Shown here: positions 55,873-64,000 of the stretch, one piece after another
Layout of the letters: the number at the start of each line of letters is the position of its first letter
Numbering within the stretch: position 1 is the stretch's first letter
DNA from: Pseudoalteromonas luteoviolacea H33-S
GTDB taxonomy: Bacteria > Pseudomonadota > Gammaproteobacteria > Enterobacterales > Alteromonadaceae
Direction of reading: 5' to 3'
Assembly (NCBI RefSeq): GCF_001625695.1
Contig: NZ_AUXY01000070.1
Location: 124,001 to 188,000, forward strand
Length of the DNA stretch: 64,000 nucleotides
Translations under genes and position numbers: made by a program
Notes under the pieces: model-generated
Seen by the model: only the letters and a program-made list of their open reading frames with translations
Told to the model about the DNA's origin: nothing
Database searches by the model: none

Positions 55873-55892
55873 CGCCAGCAATATTGCTGGCG
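55873..55892. terminator. Hairpin between convergent acyltransferase and PspB-like genes
   Basis: The perfect 8-bp stem CGCCAGCA / TGCTGGCG (55873-55880 and 55885-55892) has a 4-nt loop. It sits between two genes that end towards each other. No long U-tract follows on either side. Confidence 0.6.
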
Positions 55893-55902
55893 AGTAGCAA
55901 AT

Positions 55903-56133
55903 TCACAGGCTTTTGATTTTTTTATCTACTTGGTAGCCCTCGTCCGTTACGATCCTCTCAAGGACTGCAACACGGTCTTTTAAATGTGCGAGCTCAGTTT
56001 TGAGCTGATCGCTCTCTTGTTTATTAATCCCGCTTTGTTTTTTAGCTTGTAAGTACTTGCCATATAGATCGCTTATCACGCCAAAGCCGACACTAACAAG
56101 TACGATTAAAAACACCATAGTTGTACCAGACAT
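55903..56133 (-). CDS. PspB-like small membrane protein
   Basis: This 76-aa protein starts at ATG 56133 (MSGTTMVF), 9 nt after AAGGAG; the longer frame from 56199 was rejected. One N-terminal membrane helix (about residues 6-24) is followed by a coiled-coil-like tail with LKDRVAVLERIV, resembling PspB of the phage-shock response. PspB normally acts with PspC to relieve PspA inhibition of PspF. Here no psp genes are adjacent, so a role in that pathway is uncertain. It is convergent with the acyltransferase gene. Confidence 0.7.
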   Translation of the reverse strand: MSGTTMVFLIVLVSVGFGVISDLYGKYLQAKKQSGINKQESDQLKTELAHLKDRVAVLERIVTDEGYQVDKKIKSL

Positions 56134-56283
56134 AAGCCTAATCTCCTTAACTTTAATTGCTTTAATAATAGCTGATATGTGTGTTGAGTATAGTGACAAG
56201 TGTCAGATTAAATGTAAGAGAAAATGAAAGGTGGAGGCTTTGCTATACCCTGCGTATTTAGGGTATAGCAAAATCAGAATGCT

Positions 56284-56940
56284 TTACTCGTAAGTAAGTG
56301 GATCTGTAGCTTTATTGAGTTCAAATGCTTCCAAGCGTTCTTGGCATGCGCCACATTTACCACACGCTTTTTCACGGCCATTGTAACAAGTCCATGTGTG
56401 GCTGTAGTCTAATCCCATATTTAAGCCATCGGTTAATATATCGATTTTAGTATTGTTTAAATATGGGCAGACGATTTCTACTTCATCGTAGTTAGCAATA
56501 CGACACACATCATCCATCTTTTTGACAAATTCAGGTCTGCAATCTGGATAGATAGCGTGATCACCAGAGTGAGCACCATAAAAAACTTTATTGGCCTTTA
56601 AAGACACCGCATAGCCCACAGCCAGAGACAGTAAGATCATATTACGATTCGGCACTATTGTGCTCTTCATGCTTTCCTCTTCGTAGTGGCCTTCAGGCAC
56701 TTCGATGTCATCGGTTAGCGATGATCCTGCAAGAAGCTGGTTGATTGCAGATATATCAACAATTTTATGTGCTACGTTTAAACTGTCACAGACATTTTTA
56801 GCGACTTCTAACTCTTTGACATGTCGTTGTCCGTAATTGAAAGACAGCGCATAGACTTCATGACCCTCTTGGAGGGCTTTGTTTAGCACGGTGTAAGAAT
56901 CCATGCCACCAGAATAGATAACAACGACTTTTTCGCTCAT
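56284..56940 (-). CDS. queC: 7-cyano-7-deazaguanine synthase QueC
   Basis: QueC converts 7-carboxy-7-deazaguanine (made by QueE) to preQ0 using ATP and ammonia, on the way to queuosine in tRNA. The 218-aa product has the PP-loop YSGGMDS at its N-terminus and the C-terminal zinc cysteines in [20 protein letters not shown]. It is divergent from queE across 146 nt, so both pathway steps may share a control region. Confidence 0.97.
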   Translation of the reverse strand: MSEKVVVIYSGGMDSYTVLNKALQEGHEVYALSFNYGQRHVKELEVAKNVCDSLNVAHKIVDISAINQLLAGSSLTDDIEVPEGHYEEESMKSTIVPNRNMILLSLAVGYAVSLKANKVFYGAHSGDHAIYPDCRPEFVKKMDDVCRIANYDEVEIVCPYLNNTKIDILTDGLNMGLDYSHTWTCYNGREKACGKCGACQERLEAFELNKATDPLTYE

Positions 56941-57086
56941 AAGAGATACCTCGGATAAATGCCTCAGGTTTTGCCTCGATTTTAATAGAGGTTTGCTTCA
57001 GGGCGCGATATAATACACGGCCGCTGAAAAAATGACAATTTTAGCAGGTTATTTTCGCAAAATATATTGAGTAGTTTGGAGCTGTT

Positions 57087-57752
57087 TTGTACAAAATTAA
57101 TGAAGTTTTTGAAACCATCCAAGGTGAAGCAAGCTTTACGGGCACCCCTTCTATTTTTGTTCGCTTACAAGGCTGTCCTGTTGGATGTGCTTGGTGTGAC
57201 ACAAAGCAAACCTGGGATGTGAATCCAACGTATTTGGTGAGCTTGGAGAAAACGGTTGAGAAAAAAGCAGACTCAGAGTGGTGGGCGAATGCCACACCGC
57301 AGGAGATAATTACTCAATTTGAAGAGCGTGGCTATACAGCAAAGCATATCGTGATCACTGGCGGGGAGCCTTGCATGTACGACTTGCATGAGCTGTGTAA
57401 CTCACTGCATGACGCAGGATACACCACACAGGTCGAGACCAGTGGTACGTTTGAGATTTTGGTACCGAAAGAAACTTGGGTAACCGTGTCACCCAAGATT
57501 AATATGCGTGGTGGGTATGACGTACTGACGTCAGCGATGCAAAGAGCGGATGAGATAAAACACCCAGTTGCCATGCAAAAGCACATTGATGAGCTAGAAG
57601 CTTTGTTTGAGCAAACAGGGGTAAGGCCTAAGCTGATTTACTTGCAACCCATAAGTCAAAAAGCCAAAGCAACTAAATTGGCCATAGACACGTGTGTTAA
57701 GAAAAACTGGCGCTTATCAATTCAAGTACATAAGTATATCGGGATCAACTAA
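57087..57752 (+). CDS. queE: 7-carboxy-7-deazaguanine synthase QueE
   Basis: QueE is a radical SAM enzyme that makes 7-carboxy-7-deazaguanine from carboxy-tetrahydropterin for queuosine synthesis. The 221-aa product has the iron-sulfur cysteines Cys30, Cys34 and Cys37 in CPVGCAWC, the N-terminal FETIQGEASFTGTP, and ITGGEPCMY. The start is TTG 57087, 4 nt after TTGGAGC, which gives the family N-terminus; no ATG lies nearer the conserved start. It is divergent from queC, its pathway partner. Confidence 0.95.
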   Translation: MYKINEVFETIQGEASFTGTPSIFVRLQGCPVGCAWCDTKQTWDVNPTYLVSLEKTVEKKADSEWWANATPQEIITQFEERGYTAKHIVITGGEPCMYDLHELCNSLHDAGYTTQVETSGTFEILVPKETWVTVSPKINMRGGYDVLTSAMQRADEIKHPVAMQKHIDELEALFEQTGVRPKLIYLQPISQKAKATKLAIDTCVKKNWRLSIQVHKYIGIN

Positions 57753-57819
57753 CGACTACACATCGGGCAAAGCTGGTGTACAGAGTGTATTTAAAAGCGG
57801 TGAAATACCGCTTTTTTGC

Positions 57820-58722
57820 TTAATAGCACTCAGAACTTCCCATCTCGATTATGCGTTCGGTTTCTCCGCTGTTATTAAAAATATATAAGCCTTTATTAAT
57901 ATCGTTGAGTACTTGGCGCCAATTGTCTTTCTTTTTGCTCAGGGCAAAAAATAAGTTGTTATAGCGCAGTGCGGGTTCAACATCTTCTAGTGCACGTAAC
58001 AGGGTGACCTTTTCTGATTTAGAAAGGTTTGAGTAACTTACAGTAAAGCGCAAGACTTTAGGGTCCCCAATGATCAGATCAACCCGCTTGCCTACCAATA
58101 GCTTAACCAGTTGTAAGTCATCCACGGCTTTGACTATCACAAATTCACCATTGTCCATCATAGCGTCAAACTCAGGTGTATTTTGATAACCTCGTACCAC
58201 CCCTATGGTAGTTCCTTTTAGATCATTGAGATTCCCTTTAAACTTGTCGCGCTCGCCACGGCGTTTAATAAAACCAATTTCTCCACCTGGGTATGCATTC
58301 GATAATGCCAGTAGCTCTCTTCTGGTTTTCTTTGGGAAATTATCAGATGGGGATGCATCTTCGATGAAGTATTCAGGAAACAAAATATCAGCTTGGCCAG
58401 ACTCTACAGCCTTGACCGCTCTGGCCCATGGTAAAAACTCGACATAAACTGGGTAACCTTGGTCAACCAGCAACGCGATAGTAAACTGAAACACCCAGCC
58501 TTTATTACATAATTGATCGCCGATATAGGGCGGCCAGTCTAGGGTAACGAGATGAAGTTGTTCTTTGCTTGGGGTTTTACTGAATAAGTAGCCATTTTTA
58601 TATGACTCGCCAGCAATCATTTGATATTGCCCAGATTTGAAGAAGCCGACTTGTAAATTTGCATTCACAAGTGCTGAAAACAGAATAGAAAAGCCAAAAA
58701 TTAGGCTCATTACAAACTTCAT
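57820..58722 (-). CDS. Periplasmic solute-binding protein (SBP_bac_3 type)
   Basis: This 300-aa exported protein has a signal peptide in the first 21 residues and the family-3 solute-binding fold: LVTLDWPPYIG near the N-terminus, YPVYVEFLPWARAVKAVESGQADILFP, and GTTIGVVRGYQNTPEF. These usually bind amino acids or similar small ligands. No permease or ATPase genes are adjacent, so it may feed a remote transporter or a sensor. Two cysteine positions (CNKG; SSECY) could form a disulfide. Confidence 0.82.
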   Translation of the reverse strand: MKFVMSLIFGFSILFSALVNANLQVGFFKSGQYQMIAGESYKNGYLFSKTPSKEQLHLVTLDWPPYIGDQLCNKGWVFQFTIALLVDQGYPVYVEFLPWARAVKAVESGQADILFPEYFIEDASPSDNFPKKTRRELLALSNAYPGGEIGFIKRRGERDKFKGNLNDLKGTTIGVVRGYQNTPEFDAMMDNGEFVIVKAVDDLQLVKLLVGKRVDLIIGDPKVLRFTVSYSNLSKSEKVTLLRALEDVEPALRYNNLFFALSKKKDNWRQVLNDINKGLYIFNNSGETERIIEMGSSECY

Positions 58723-58955
58723 GTGACTAAATCCTATTTAAATACTACTTTTTCTGTTCTACATATCAGTGCCGAGTAGGCGATAAGTCGACAACTGTAC
58801 AATATAAACAGAGTTTCATGACGCCATTGATATAAGTGTTTTAATTTTCACAGTAAAAACATAGACAACGATTAGCTGTGATGACAGGTGTATTGTTTAT
58901 TTACTTAGTCTAGTCAGGATCTTGAGAAAGGTGAAAGAGAATGTAATCAGATTAA

Positions 58956-58978
58956 AAGGCCAGCGAGTAGCTGGCCTT
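58956..58978 (-). terminator. Rho-independent terminator of cysK
   Basis: The stem AAGGCCAGC / GCTGGCCTT (58956-58964 and 58970-58978) has a 5-nt loop and is followed by a T-run on the minus strand. It is 17 nt past the cysK stop. The core matches the hairpin after the 44702 receptor. Confidence 0.88.
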
Positions 58979-58994
58979 GAGATTTATCAGTTGC

Positions 58995-59963
58995 TTACTG
59001 AACAAGCTCTTGCTCGCTGAATTCATCAGCAAACATTGGGCTAGATAAATAACGTTCAGTTGCACTTGGTAGAATGACGACGATGTTTTTGTCAGCGTTT
59101 TCAGGTTTTTCTGCAATACGTTTTGCTGCAACCACAGCGGCACCAGAAGAAATACCTACTAGAATACCTTCGTCTTTCATTAATTGATGTGCCATCGCGA
59201 TTGCATCTTCATTGGATACTAGCTCTGCGCCATCAATTAATTCTAAATCTAGGTTACCTGGGATAAAGCCTGCACCGATACCTTGGATTTTGTGAGGACC
59301 TGGTTTTACTTCTTCGCCAGCAAGTGTTTGAGAAATTACTGGAGAGTCACTTGGCTCAACAGCGATTGATTTAACATCGAGACCTTTTTCAGTTTTTAGA
59401 TAACGGCTCACACCTGAAATAGTACCACCAGTACCAACACCTGCTACGAAATAATCGATATTGCCTTCTAGTGCATCGAAGATTTCAGGACCTGTTGTTT
59501 CGAAGTGGATTTTCGGGTTAGCTGGGTTTTCAAACTGCTGTAAAAGTACGTACTTTTCAGGATCGCTTGCTAAGATTTCGTTCGCTTTTTCGATTGCGCC
59601 TTTCATGCCTTTAGCACCTTCAGTCAGTACTAAATTCGCGCCTAATGCTTTTAATAGCTTACGACGCTCAAGGCTCATCGTATTTGGCATAGTTAATGTA
59701 AGCTTGTAACCGCGAGATGCAGCAACAAAAGCCAGCGCAATACCTGTGTTGCCAGAAGTTGGCTCGATTAGTTCTTTCCCTTCACCAAGTAAACCTTGTT
59801 TTTCAGCTTCCCAAATCATAGAAGCGCCGATACGGCACTTAACGCTGAAGCTTGGGTTGCGTGACTCAACTTTTGCGTACACGTTACCACCAGTAACACG
59901 ATTAAGTTTAACGATTGGTGTTTGGCCTATTGCTAGACTGTTATCTGAAAATACTTTTGACAT
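58995..59963 (-). CDS. cysK: Cysteine synthase A
   Basis: CysK makes cysteine from O-acetylserine and sulfide using pyridoxal phosphate. The 322-aa product has the cofactor Lys42 in [11 protein letters not shown], the glycine-rich [11 protein letters not shown], and [15 protein letters not shown]. The length is normal. No cysZ or ptsHI genes adjoin it, unlike E. coli. The upstream region (59964-60100) should contain the promoter; a CysB site cannot be identified by eye. Confidence 0.97.
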   Translation of the reverse strand: MSKVFSDNSLAIGQTPIVKLNRVTGGNVYAKVESRNPSFSVKCRIGASMIWEAEKQGLLGEGKELIEPTSGNTGIALAFVAASRGYKLTLTMPNTMSLERRKLLKALGANLVLTEGAKGMKGAIEKANEILASDPEKYVLLQQFENPANPKIHFETTGPEIFDALEGNIDYFVAGVGTGGTISGVSRYLKTEKGLDVKSIAVEPSDSPVISQTLAGEEVKPGPHKIQGIGAGFIPGNLDLELIDGAELVSNEDAIAMAHQLMKDEGILVGISSGAAVVAAKRIAEKPENADKNIVVILPSATERYLSSPMFADEFSEQELVQ

Positions 59964-60140
59964 AATGTTCCCTTGAAATGAGCTTAGGACTATTCGTAAT
60001 ATTTAATATAGCCACACTTTACTGGTCATATAGCAAAACAAGAAGTAAAGAATGGCTATAAGATATATTAAAAAAGCTTATAGCTATAATGAATAAAAAA
60101 CAAACTATTAATTACTATGAGGAATTAGCAGTTTGGCAAT

Positions 60141-62441
60141 TTAACGTAACCACGCATAGCTGAATTTGGCAAAGAAGGTTTTACTGTCCTTGGTGATATT
60201 ACTCAGGTCATCATCTTTATAGCCGCTGTCAGAGTAGCCAACAAATAGCACAGTTTCTGGATTGAGCTTGTAGGCATACAATAATTGTGTGCTTAGCTTT
60301 TTGTATTGGCTATCAACATCGTCGATATACTTTTGCTGATTGCGCTCTATGTCTAGATTGATCAAGGCTAATCTCACATAGCTGTTGATGCCAAATTGAT
60401 AAGTAAATCTTGCATCTGATAAATTCGCTGTGTAGACATTGTCGCTTTCATGCTCTAATCGCTCATAGGTGTGGCGCAGCTTGACTTCAAAATGGCGGCC
60501 TAAATTGAAGTCGAGTGTAGGCTTGACAATATATCGCTGACCTAACCGGTTATTCGCAATGTCTAACTTATTACCTGTGTTGAGTGTCAGGCCTGCAAAT
60601 ACACCCGCTTTGGGCTTCATTTCTAGATACATCCACTGAAAATTTTCAGTAAACATATCGGTATTGCCATCGATATTGAGCAGTGATTCGTCATGGCGCT
60701 GGCCAGTACGTTTTCTGTGATCAAAACCAAATTGAATGGTACTTTGCAATGGGCCCTGTACTTTGAAATTGGATTGAACTTCTTTTTCTAACAGCTCGCC
60801 ATCTTCATTATGAGTGATATCCCAATCACTATACCAATTTGCTCTGTTCCACCAATTGCTCTCGTCTCCATACCAGCGATACTCAAATCCGGTCACGAAT
60901 TTATTAAAGTCGACTTGAGAAACAAAGCCTAAGTCAGCACGCATTGCGCTGTCGTAGTTGCGGTAAGAGCCAAATGCTCGCCAGTATTTACGGTTATGTT
61001 CATAGCTGGCGTAATAACCAGTACCTCTTTGCTCATCTTGGTTTTGGACACGCAAAACACTTTCGTCAATATCACATGACTCGATTGGGTCGTCATCACA
61101 TAACTCATTTATAAAGTGTTGGTCATATTGCGTGTCAGTGCCGATGGCCTGCAATTTAATTGTATCGTGTTTGGTAGGGCGGTATTTTGCGTCAATACTT
61201 ACAAGGTGATTTTGGTAGTCTTCACTTTGCCTTAATGTGCTGGTGGCACCGACAGAGAGTCCATCTCCCTTATCGTAGCGATATCTAAAAGCAGCGTTTT
61301 CACTCTTTTGCTCAAGAGACACGATGCTTGAGCCAAGGTTGCCTGGGATTAACACATGTGTCGCATCATCATTAGCAATAAACCCAGCAAACGTATGTCC
61401 GCTTTGGCTACTAGTCGCCTTTACACCATAGTCTGGTGCAGATACGTTACGTGTATGGACTAAGTTGAGATGAGACGAGAAATAGTCACTGTTTTCTAAG
61501 AAAAACGCACGCTTTTCTGGGAAGAATAAACTAAAACTATTATTAACGCTCAGTTGCCCTGTATCTGCTTCGACCTGAGAAAAGTCTGGGTTAAGGGTTA
61601 AATTTAACGTGGTGTCGGGGGTGACTGCCCATTTTACATCTAAACCTGGGTCGTAACTTGTTTCACTTTCAAAGTCTGGGACACTTGCACCATCAATATC
61701 GCGAGTTTGAGCGTGTGTGACAGCGAGTGCGGGTGTAATAGTGAGGTTGCTACTTTGCTTGGCAGACGCAAATCCGCTTACCGTAGGCATTTGGCATATC
61801 CAACAGCTATTATTATGATCTAGCTGCATATTGGAAATTCTCAGGCGCTCACTCCTCGGTAAAAAGCGTAAAAATTCCATCGCCATTTTTTTACTGCCCG
61901 GTGAATCATTGAAGTTGAGCACTCTAAGCGGGATCTTGACCTCTACGCGATAACCGTCTTCTGTAATTTCCCCTTTACTTGACCAGATACCATGCCATGA
62001 CGCGTTATCGTTTTTGGTTAGCTCATTTTCAATTGAGTCCATCTGCACGCCAAGTGGATTAATAAAAAACTGATAAGCATTTTGGCTAGTATTTAAAGAG
62101 TCTATTTTTATACCAACTAAATCGTCGTTCCAAATTTTATCCCTATCTCTGTAATGGGCTCTAATTTCTGCCGGTTTTGCATCTTTAGCAATAAAGGCGA
62201 TATAGAGTGCTTCGCCATTTTCATATATATATGCTGTTGTTGATACTGGACTTGGTATGTTGTCATGAGGCCAAGTGACATTGTTTATTGTAATTTCCTT
62301 TGCTGATTGCCAAACAGATTCATCGATTTTGCCATCAATAGAAGCTGCTTGCGCAATAAACGGGATTTCAATGGCTTGTGGTGCTGCTGCAATATTAAAT
62401 GACAACAGTAAAGCACATGTAAGGGTGGTACTTCTGAACAT
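60141..62441 (-). CDS. DUF5916/CBM9-type exported protein with predicted outer membrane barrel
   Basis: This 766-aa protein has a signal peptide ending FNIAAA. A carbohydrate-binding module family 9/DOMON-like domain occupies about residues 25-230 (IDGKIDESVWQSAKEI; EALYIAFIAKDAKP; RDRDKIWNDDLVGIKID). From about residue 240 comes a long alternating polar/aromatic part, with LNPDFSQVEADTGQLSVN and FFPEKRAFFLEN, which is typical of DUF5916. The beta-rich second half, ending FFAKFSYAWLR, suggests an outer membrane barrel. The true function of this family is unknown. It is a single gene. Confidence 0.85.
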   Translation of the reverse strand: MFRSTTLTCALLLSFNIAAAPQAIEIPFIAQAASIDGKIDESVWQSAKEITINNVTWPHDNIPSPVSTTAYIYENGEALYIAFIAKDAKPAEIRAHYRDRDKIWNDDLVGIKIDSLNTSQNAYQFFINPLGVQMDSIENELTKNDNASWHGIWSSKGEITEDGYRVEVKIPLRVLNFNDSPGSKKMAMEFLRFLPRSERLRISNMQLDHNNSCWICQMPTVSGFASAKQSSNLTITPALAVTHAQTRDIDGASVPDFESETSYDPGLDVKWAVTPDTTLNLTLNPDFSQVEADTGQLSVNNSFSLFFPEKRAFFLENSDYFSSHLNLVHTRNVSAPDYGVKATSSQSGHTFAGFIANDDATHVLIPGNLGSSIVSLEQKSENAAFRYRYDKGDGLSVGATSTLRQSEDYQNHLVSIDAKYRPTKHDTIKLQAIGTDTQYDQHFINELCDDDPIESCDIDESVLRVQNQDEQRGTGYYASYEHNRKYWRAFGSYRNYDSAMRADLGFVSQVDFNKFVTGFEYRWYGDESNWWNRANWYSDWDITHNEDGELLEKEVQSNFKVQGPLQSTIQFGFDHRKRTGQRHDESLLNIDGNTDMFTENFQWMYLEMKPKAGVFAGLTLNTGNKLDIANNRLGQRYIVKPTLDFNLGRHFEVKLRHTYERLEHESDNVYTANLSDARFTYQFGINSYVRLALINLDIERNQQKYIDDVDSQYKKLSTQLLYAYKLNPETVLFVGYSDSGYKDDDLSNITKDSKTFFAKFSYAWLR

Positions 62442-62639
62442 GATAGGTGATTTTTTCGCAGAAACTTTAGGGTGTTAATTTAATAATAATAGTATAAAAG
62501 CAACAATTCATTATCGTTGAACAGCGTTAATATCAGGTGAAATCAAGTGAACACACTGAACTTAAAGTATCGAATTTGTATACCTATGAGGTAAAAGCTG
62601 GTAAAAAGGGGTTTGGTTTAAATGTAGATCGGGCAAACT

Positions 62640-63788
62640 ATGTCTCTAATAATAAAACTCATCGCCGGTATCCTTGGCGGTATCTTGGCAGGTTTGTACT
62701 TGCCTTTGGGTCTGACTGAGCTGCTATATACAGCAAAAGTGATTATAGGCCAGCTAATTAGCTTTACAATTCCTTTGATTATCTTATTTTTTATCGCTTC
62801 TGGTATTGCCGGTTTACCTAAAACATCTGGGCACCTTTTAGGTAAGACGGTGGGCTTTGCATATAGTTCTACGGTCATTGCCGGTACGCTTGCTGTATTA
62901 CTCGTATTATTTGCTACTGGCTTCTTTGAAGGCAGCATCGTCTATGAAGCGGCTAAAGGCGCTGAGCTCAAAGGGTATATTCAGTTAGAAATTCCACCAA
63001 TTATGAGTGTAATGACTGCATTAGCAGCTGCGTTTATTTTTGGTATTGGCATTAGTCAATTAAACTTAGGCCAGTTGAAAGATGTAGTCGATCAAGGCCG
63101 AGATGTGATTGATGCTTTGTTGGCTAAAGTAATAATTCCTGCATTGCCGTTTTATATTGCGGGTGTTTTTGCTGAAATGGCCGTTGCTGGCACGGTTGTT
63201 GATACTCTTAGTACATTTGGTGTGGTATTAGTGGCTGCGGTTGGTATGCATTGGCTATGGCTTACAACATTGTTCATTGTAACAGGGCTTATGCTAAAAC
63301 GAAGCCCGTTGGAATTGGTCAAAAATATGTTGCCGGCTTATTTCACCGCAATTGGTACTATGTCTAGTGCAGCAACCATCCCGGTTTCGTTAAGAGCGAG
63401 CAAAGCAAATGGTGTTTCAGAAGAAGTGGCAAACTTTTCTGTTCCCTTATGTGCTACAATTCATTTATCCGGTTCAACGATAACGATTGTGACATGTGCT
63501 ATGGCGGTGATGTTTTTATCACCAACGATGGCCATTCCATCATTACTAGAAATGTTGCCGTTCATATTTATGCTTGGGGTTGTTATGATTGCAGCGCCTG
63601 GCGCACCTGGTGGCGCGGTCATGTCGGCACTGGGCTTGTTAACGTCGATGCTGGGTTTTGATGAAAGTGCGATTGCATTGATGATTGCACTCTATCTTGC
63701 GCAAGACAGCTTCGGTACTGCTTGTAATGTGACGGGGGATGGTGTGATTGCATTGTGGGTGAACCGATTCTCTGAAAAAGCAGAGTAG
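62640..63788 (+). CDS. Dicarboxylate/amino acid:cation symporter (DAACS family)
   Basis: This 382-aa inner-membrane protein has about eight helices and two re-entrant loops, as in GltPh/DctA. The first loop is SSAATIPVSLRAS; the transmembrane segment with HLSGSTITIVTCAMAV and the second loop GVVMIAAPGAPGGAV follow; the substrate region is DSFGTACNVTGDG. The protein is shorter than DctA or GltP (about 420-430 aa), so the N-terminus is compact. The ribosome site is weak. The likely substrates are glutamate, aspartate or C4-dicarboxylates. Confidence 0.9.
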   Translation: MSLIIKLIAGILGGILAGLYLPLGLTELLYTAKVIIGQLISFTIPLIILFFIASGIAGLPKTSGHLLGKTVGFAYSSTVIAGTLAVLLVLFATGFFEGSIVYEAAKGAELKGYIQLEIPPIMSVMTALAAAFIFGIGISQLNLGQLKDVVDQGRDVIDALLAKVIIPALPFYIAGVFAEMAVAGTVVDTLSTFGVVLVAAVGMHWLWLTTLFIVTGLMLKRSPLELVKNMLPAYFTAIGTMSSAATIPVSLRASKANGVSEEVANFSVPLCATIHLSGSTITIVTCAMAVMFLSPTMAIPSLLEMLPFIFMLGVVMIAAPGAPGGAVMSALGLLTSMLGFDESAIALMIALYLAQDSFGTACNVTGDGVIALWVNRFSEKAE

Positions 63789-63927
63789 CCAATATCAAAT
63801 CTAGTAATATAGTCGTATATTAATAGATTGGCTTAATGTAACTGATTATGCTTTGTGAAATTATATGTTAATCTCGCAAAGCAAATCGAAAAGATTTTTT
63901 ACCAAGGGCTAGCGTGAGGATGTTCCA

Positions 63928-64000
63928 TTGATTAACGTACTTTTAGTTGATGATCATGAACTTGTAAGGACTGGAATTAAGCGTATCTTAGATGATGTGC
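63928..64000 (+). CDS. uvrY: LuxR-family response regulator UvrY/GacA (3' end outside window)
   Basis: The first 24 codons match UvrY (GacA) very closely: INVLLVDDHELVRTGIKRIL includes the acidic pair Asp8-Asp9. UvrY with BarA controls the CsrB/CsrC small RNAs and so carbon and lifestyle switching. The start is TTG 63928, 7 nt after GTGAGGA. No stop is reached before the window edge. The uvrC gene that usually follows would lie outside. Confidence 0.9.
   Translation, partial: MINVLLVDDHELVRTGIKRILDDV

Noticed and set aside
1-64000. CRISPR arrays, prophage, insertion sequences or integrons
   Set aside because: No regularly spaced repeats, transposase, integrase or terminal inverted repeats were seen. 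The only tandem repeat is the coding PTT repeat.

Overview
This 64-kb window reads as chromosomal core DNA of a marine gammaproteobacterium, most likely Pseudoalteromonas or a close relative. The grounds are AT-rich coding and intergenic DNA, the enteric-like strings rseB-rseC-lepA-lepB-rnc-era-recO-pdxJ and yhbY/rlmE-ftsH-folP-glmM-tpiA-secG-tRNA-Leu, three large TonB-dependent receptors, and a lipoprotein/imelysin iron locus. The genus is inferred from gene content and order; no database was searched. There is no rRNA, CRISPR array, insertion sequence, integrase or prophage gene.

Region by region. (1) Positions 1-7212 hold a tightly packed plus-strand string covering sigma-E control (rseB, cut by the window edge; rseC), translation and secretion (lepA, lepB), RNA processing and ribosome assembly (rnc, era), recombination (recO) and vitamin B6 synthesis (pdxJ). 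It closes at a two-way terminator against gcvR-bcp. (2) Positions 8280-15803 hold bamC, a YjiH-type membrane protein, a DUF2897-type small protein, an ankyrin/membrane protein, bamE, a YhbQ-type GIY-YIG protein, and a TPR lipoprotein/M28 peptidase pair. (3) Positions 15890-21243 hold a chemoreceptor, the divergent ilvC/ilvY pair, and an orphan OmpR-type regulator with a degenerate receiver. (4) Positions 21387-28025 look like an iron-acquisition locus: a Fur-like site, a DUF4856-type lipoprotein, an imelysin-like lipoprotein, a FecA-like receptor and a histidine-box desaturase. (5) Positions 28101-37691 hold transport and signalling genes (CPA2 antiporter, Spo0M-like protein, ElaA acetyltransferase, NSS symporter, a two-component pair), a lipoprotein and a serine hydrolase. 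(6) Positions 37710-44348 are the conserved yhbY to tRNA-Leu(GAG) block. (7) Positions 44349-56133 are more accessory: two TonB receptors, helicase IV, a CRS-motif membrane-anchored protein, a 75-aa exported two-cysteine peptide, a 60-aa GG-leader peptide resembling a RiPP or bacteriocin precursor, a LytTR regulator divergent from an acyltransferase, and a PspB-like protein. (8) Positions 56284-64000 hold divergent queC/queE, a solute-binding protein, cysK, a DUF5916/CBM9-type outer-membrane protein, a DAACS symporter, and the start of uvrY.

The most interesting stretch is 50200-50940. There a tiny exported peptide and a GG-leader peptide gene face each other across a shared two-way terminator. 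The GG-leader gene has a strong ribosome site and a three-cysteine core, with no modification enzyme anywhere in the window. The iron locus is the best multi-gene system. Several start codons were moved from the longest open frame to positions supported by a ribosome site or signal peptide; the reasons are given per gene. Family names rest on motif recognition and remembered family features.
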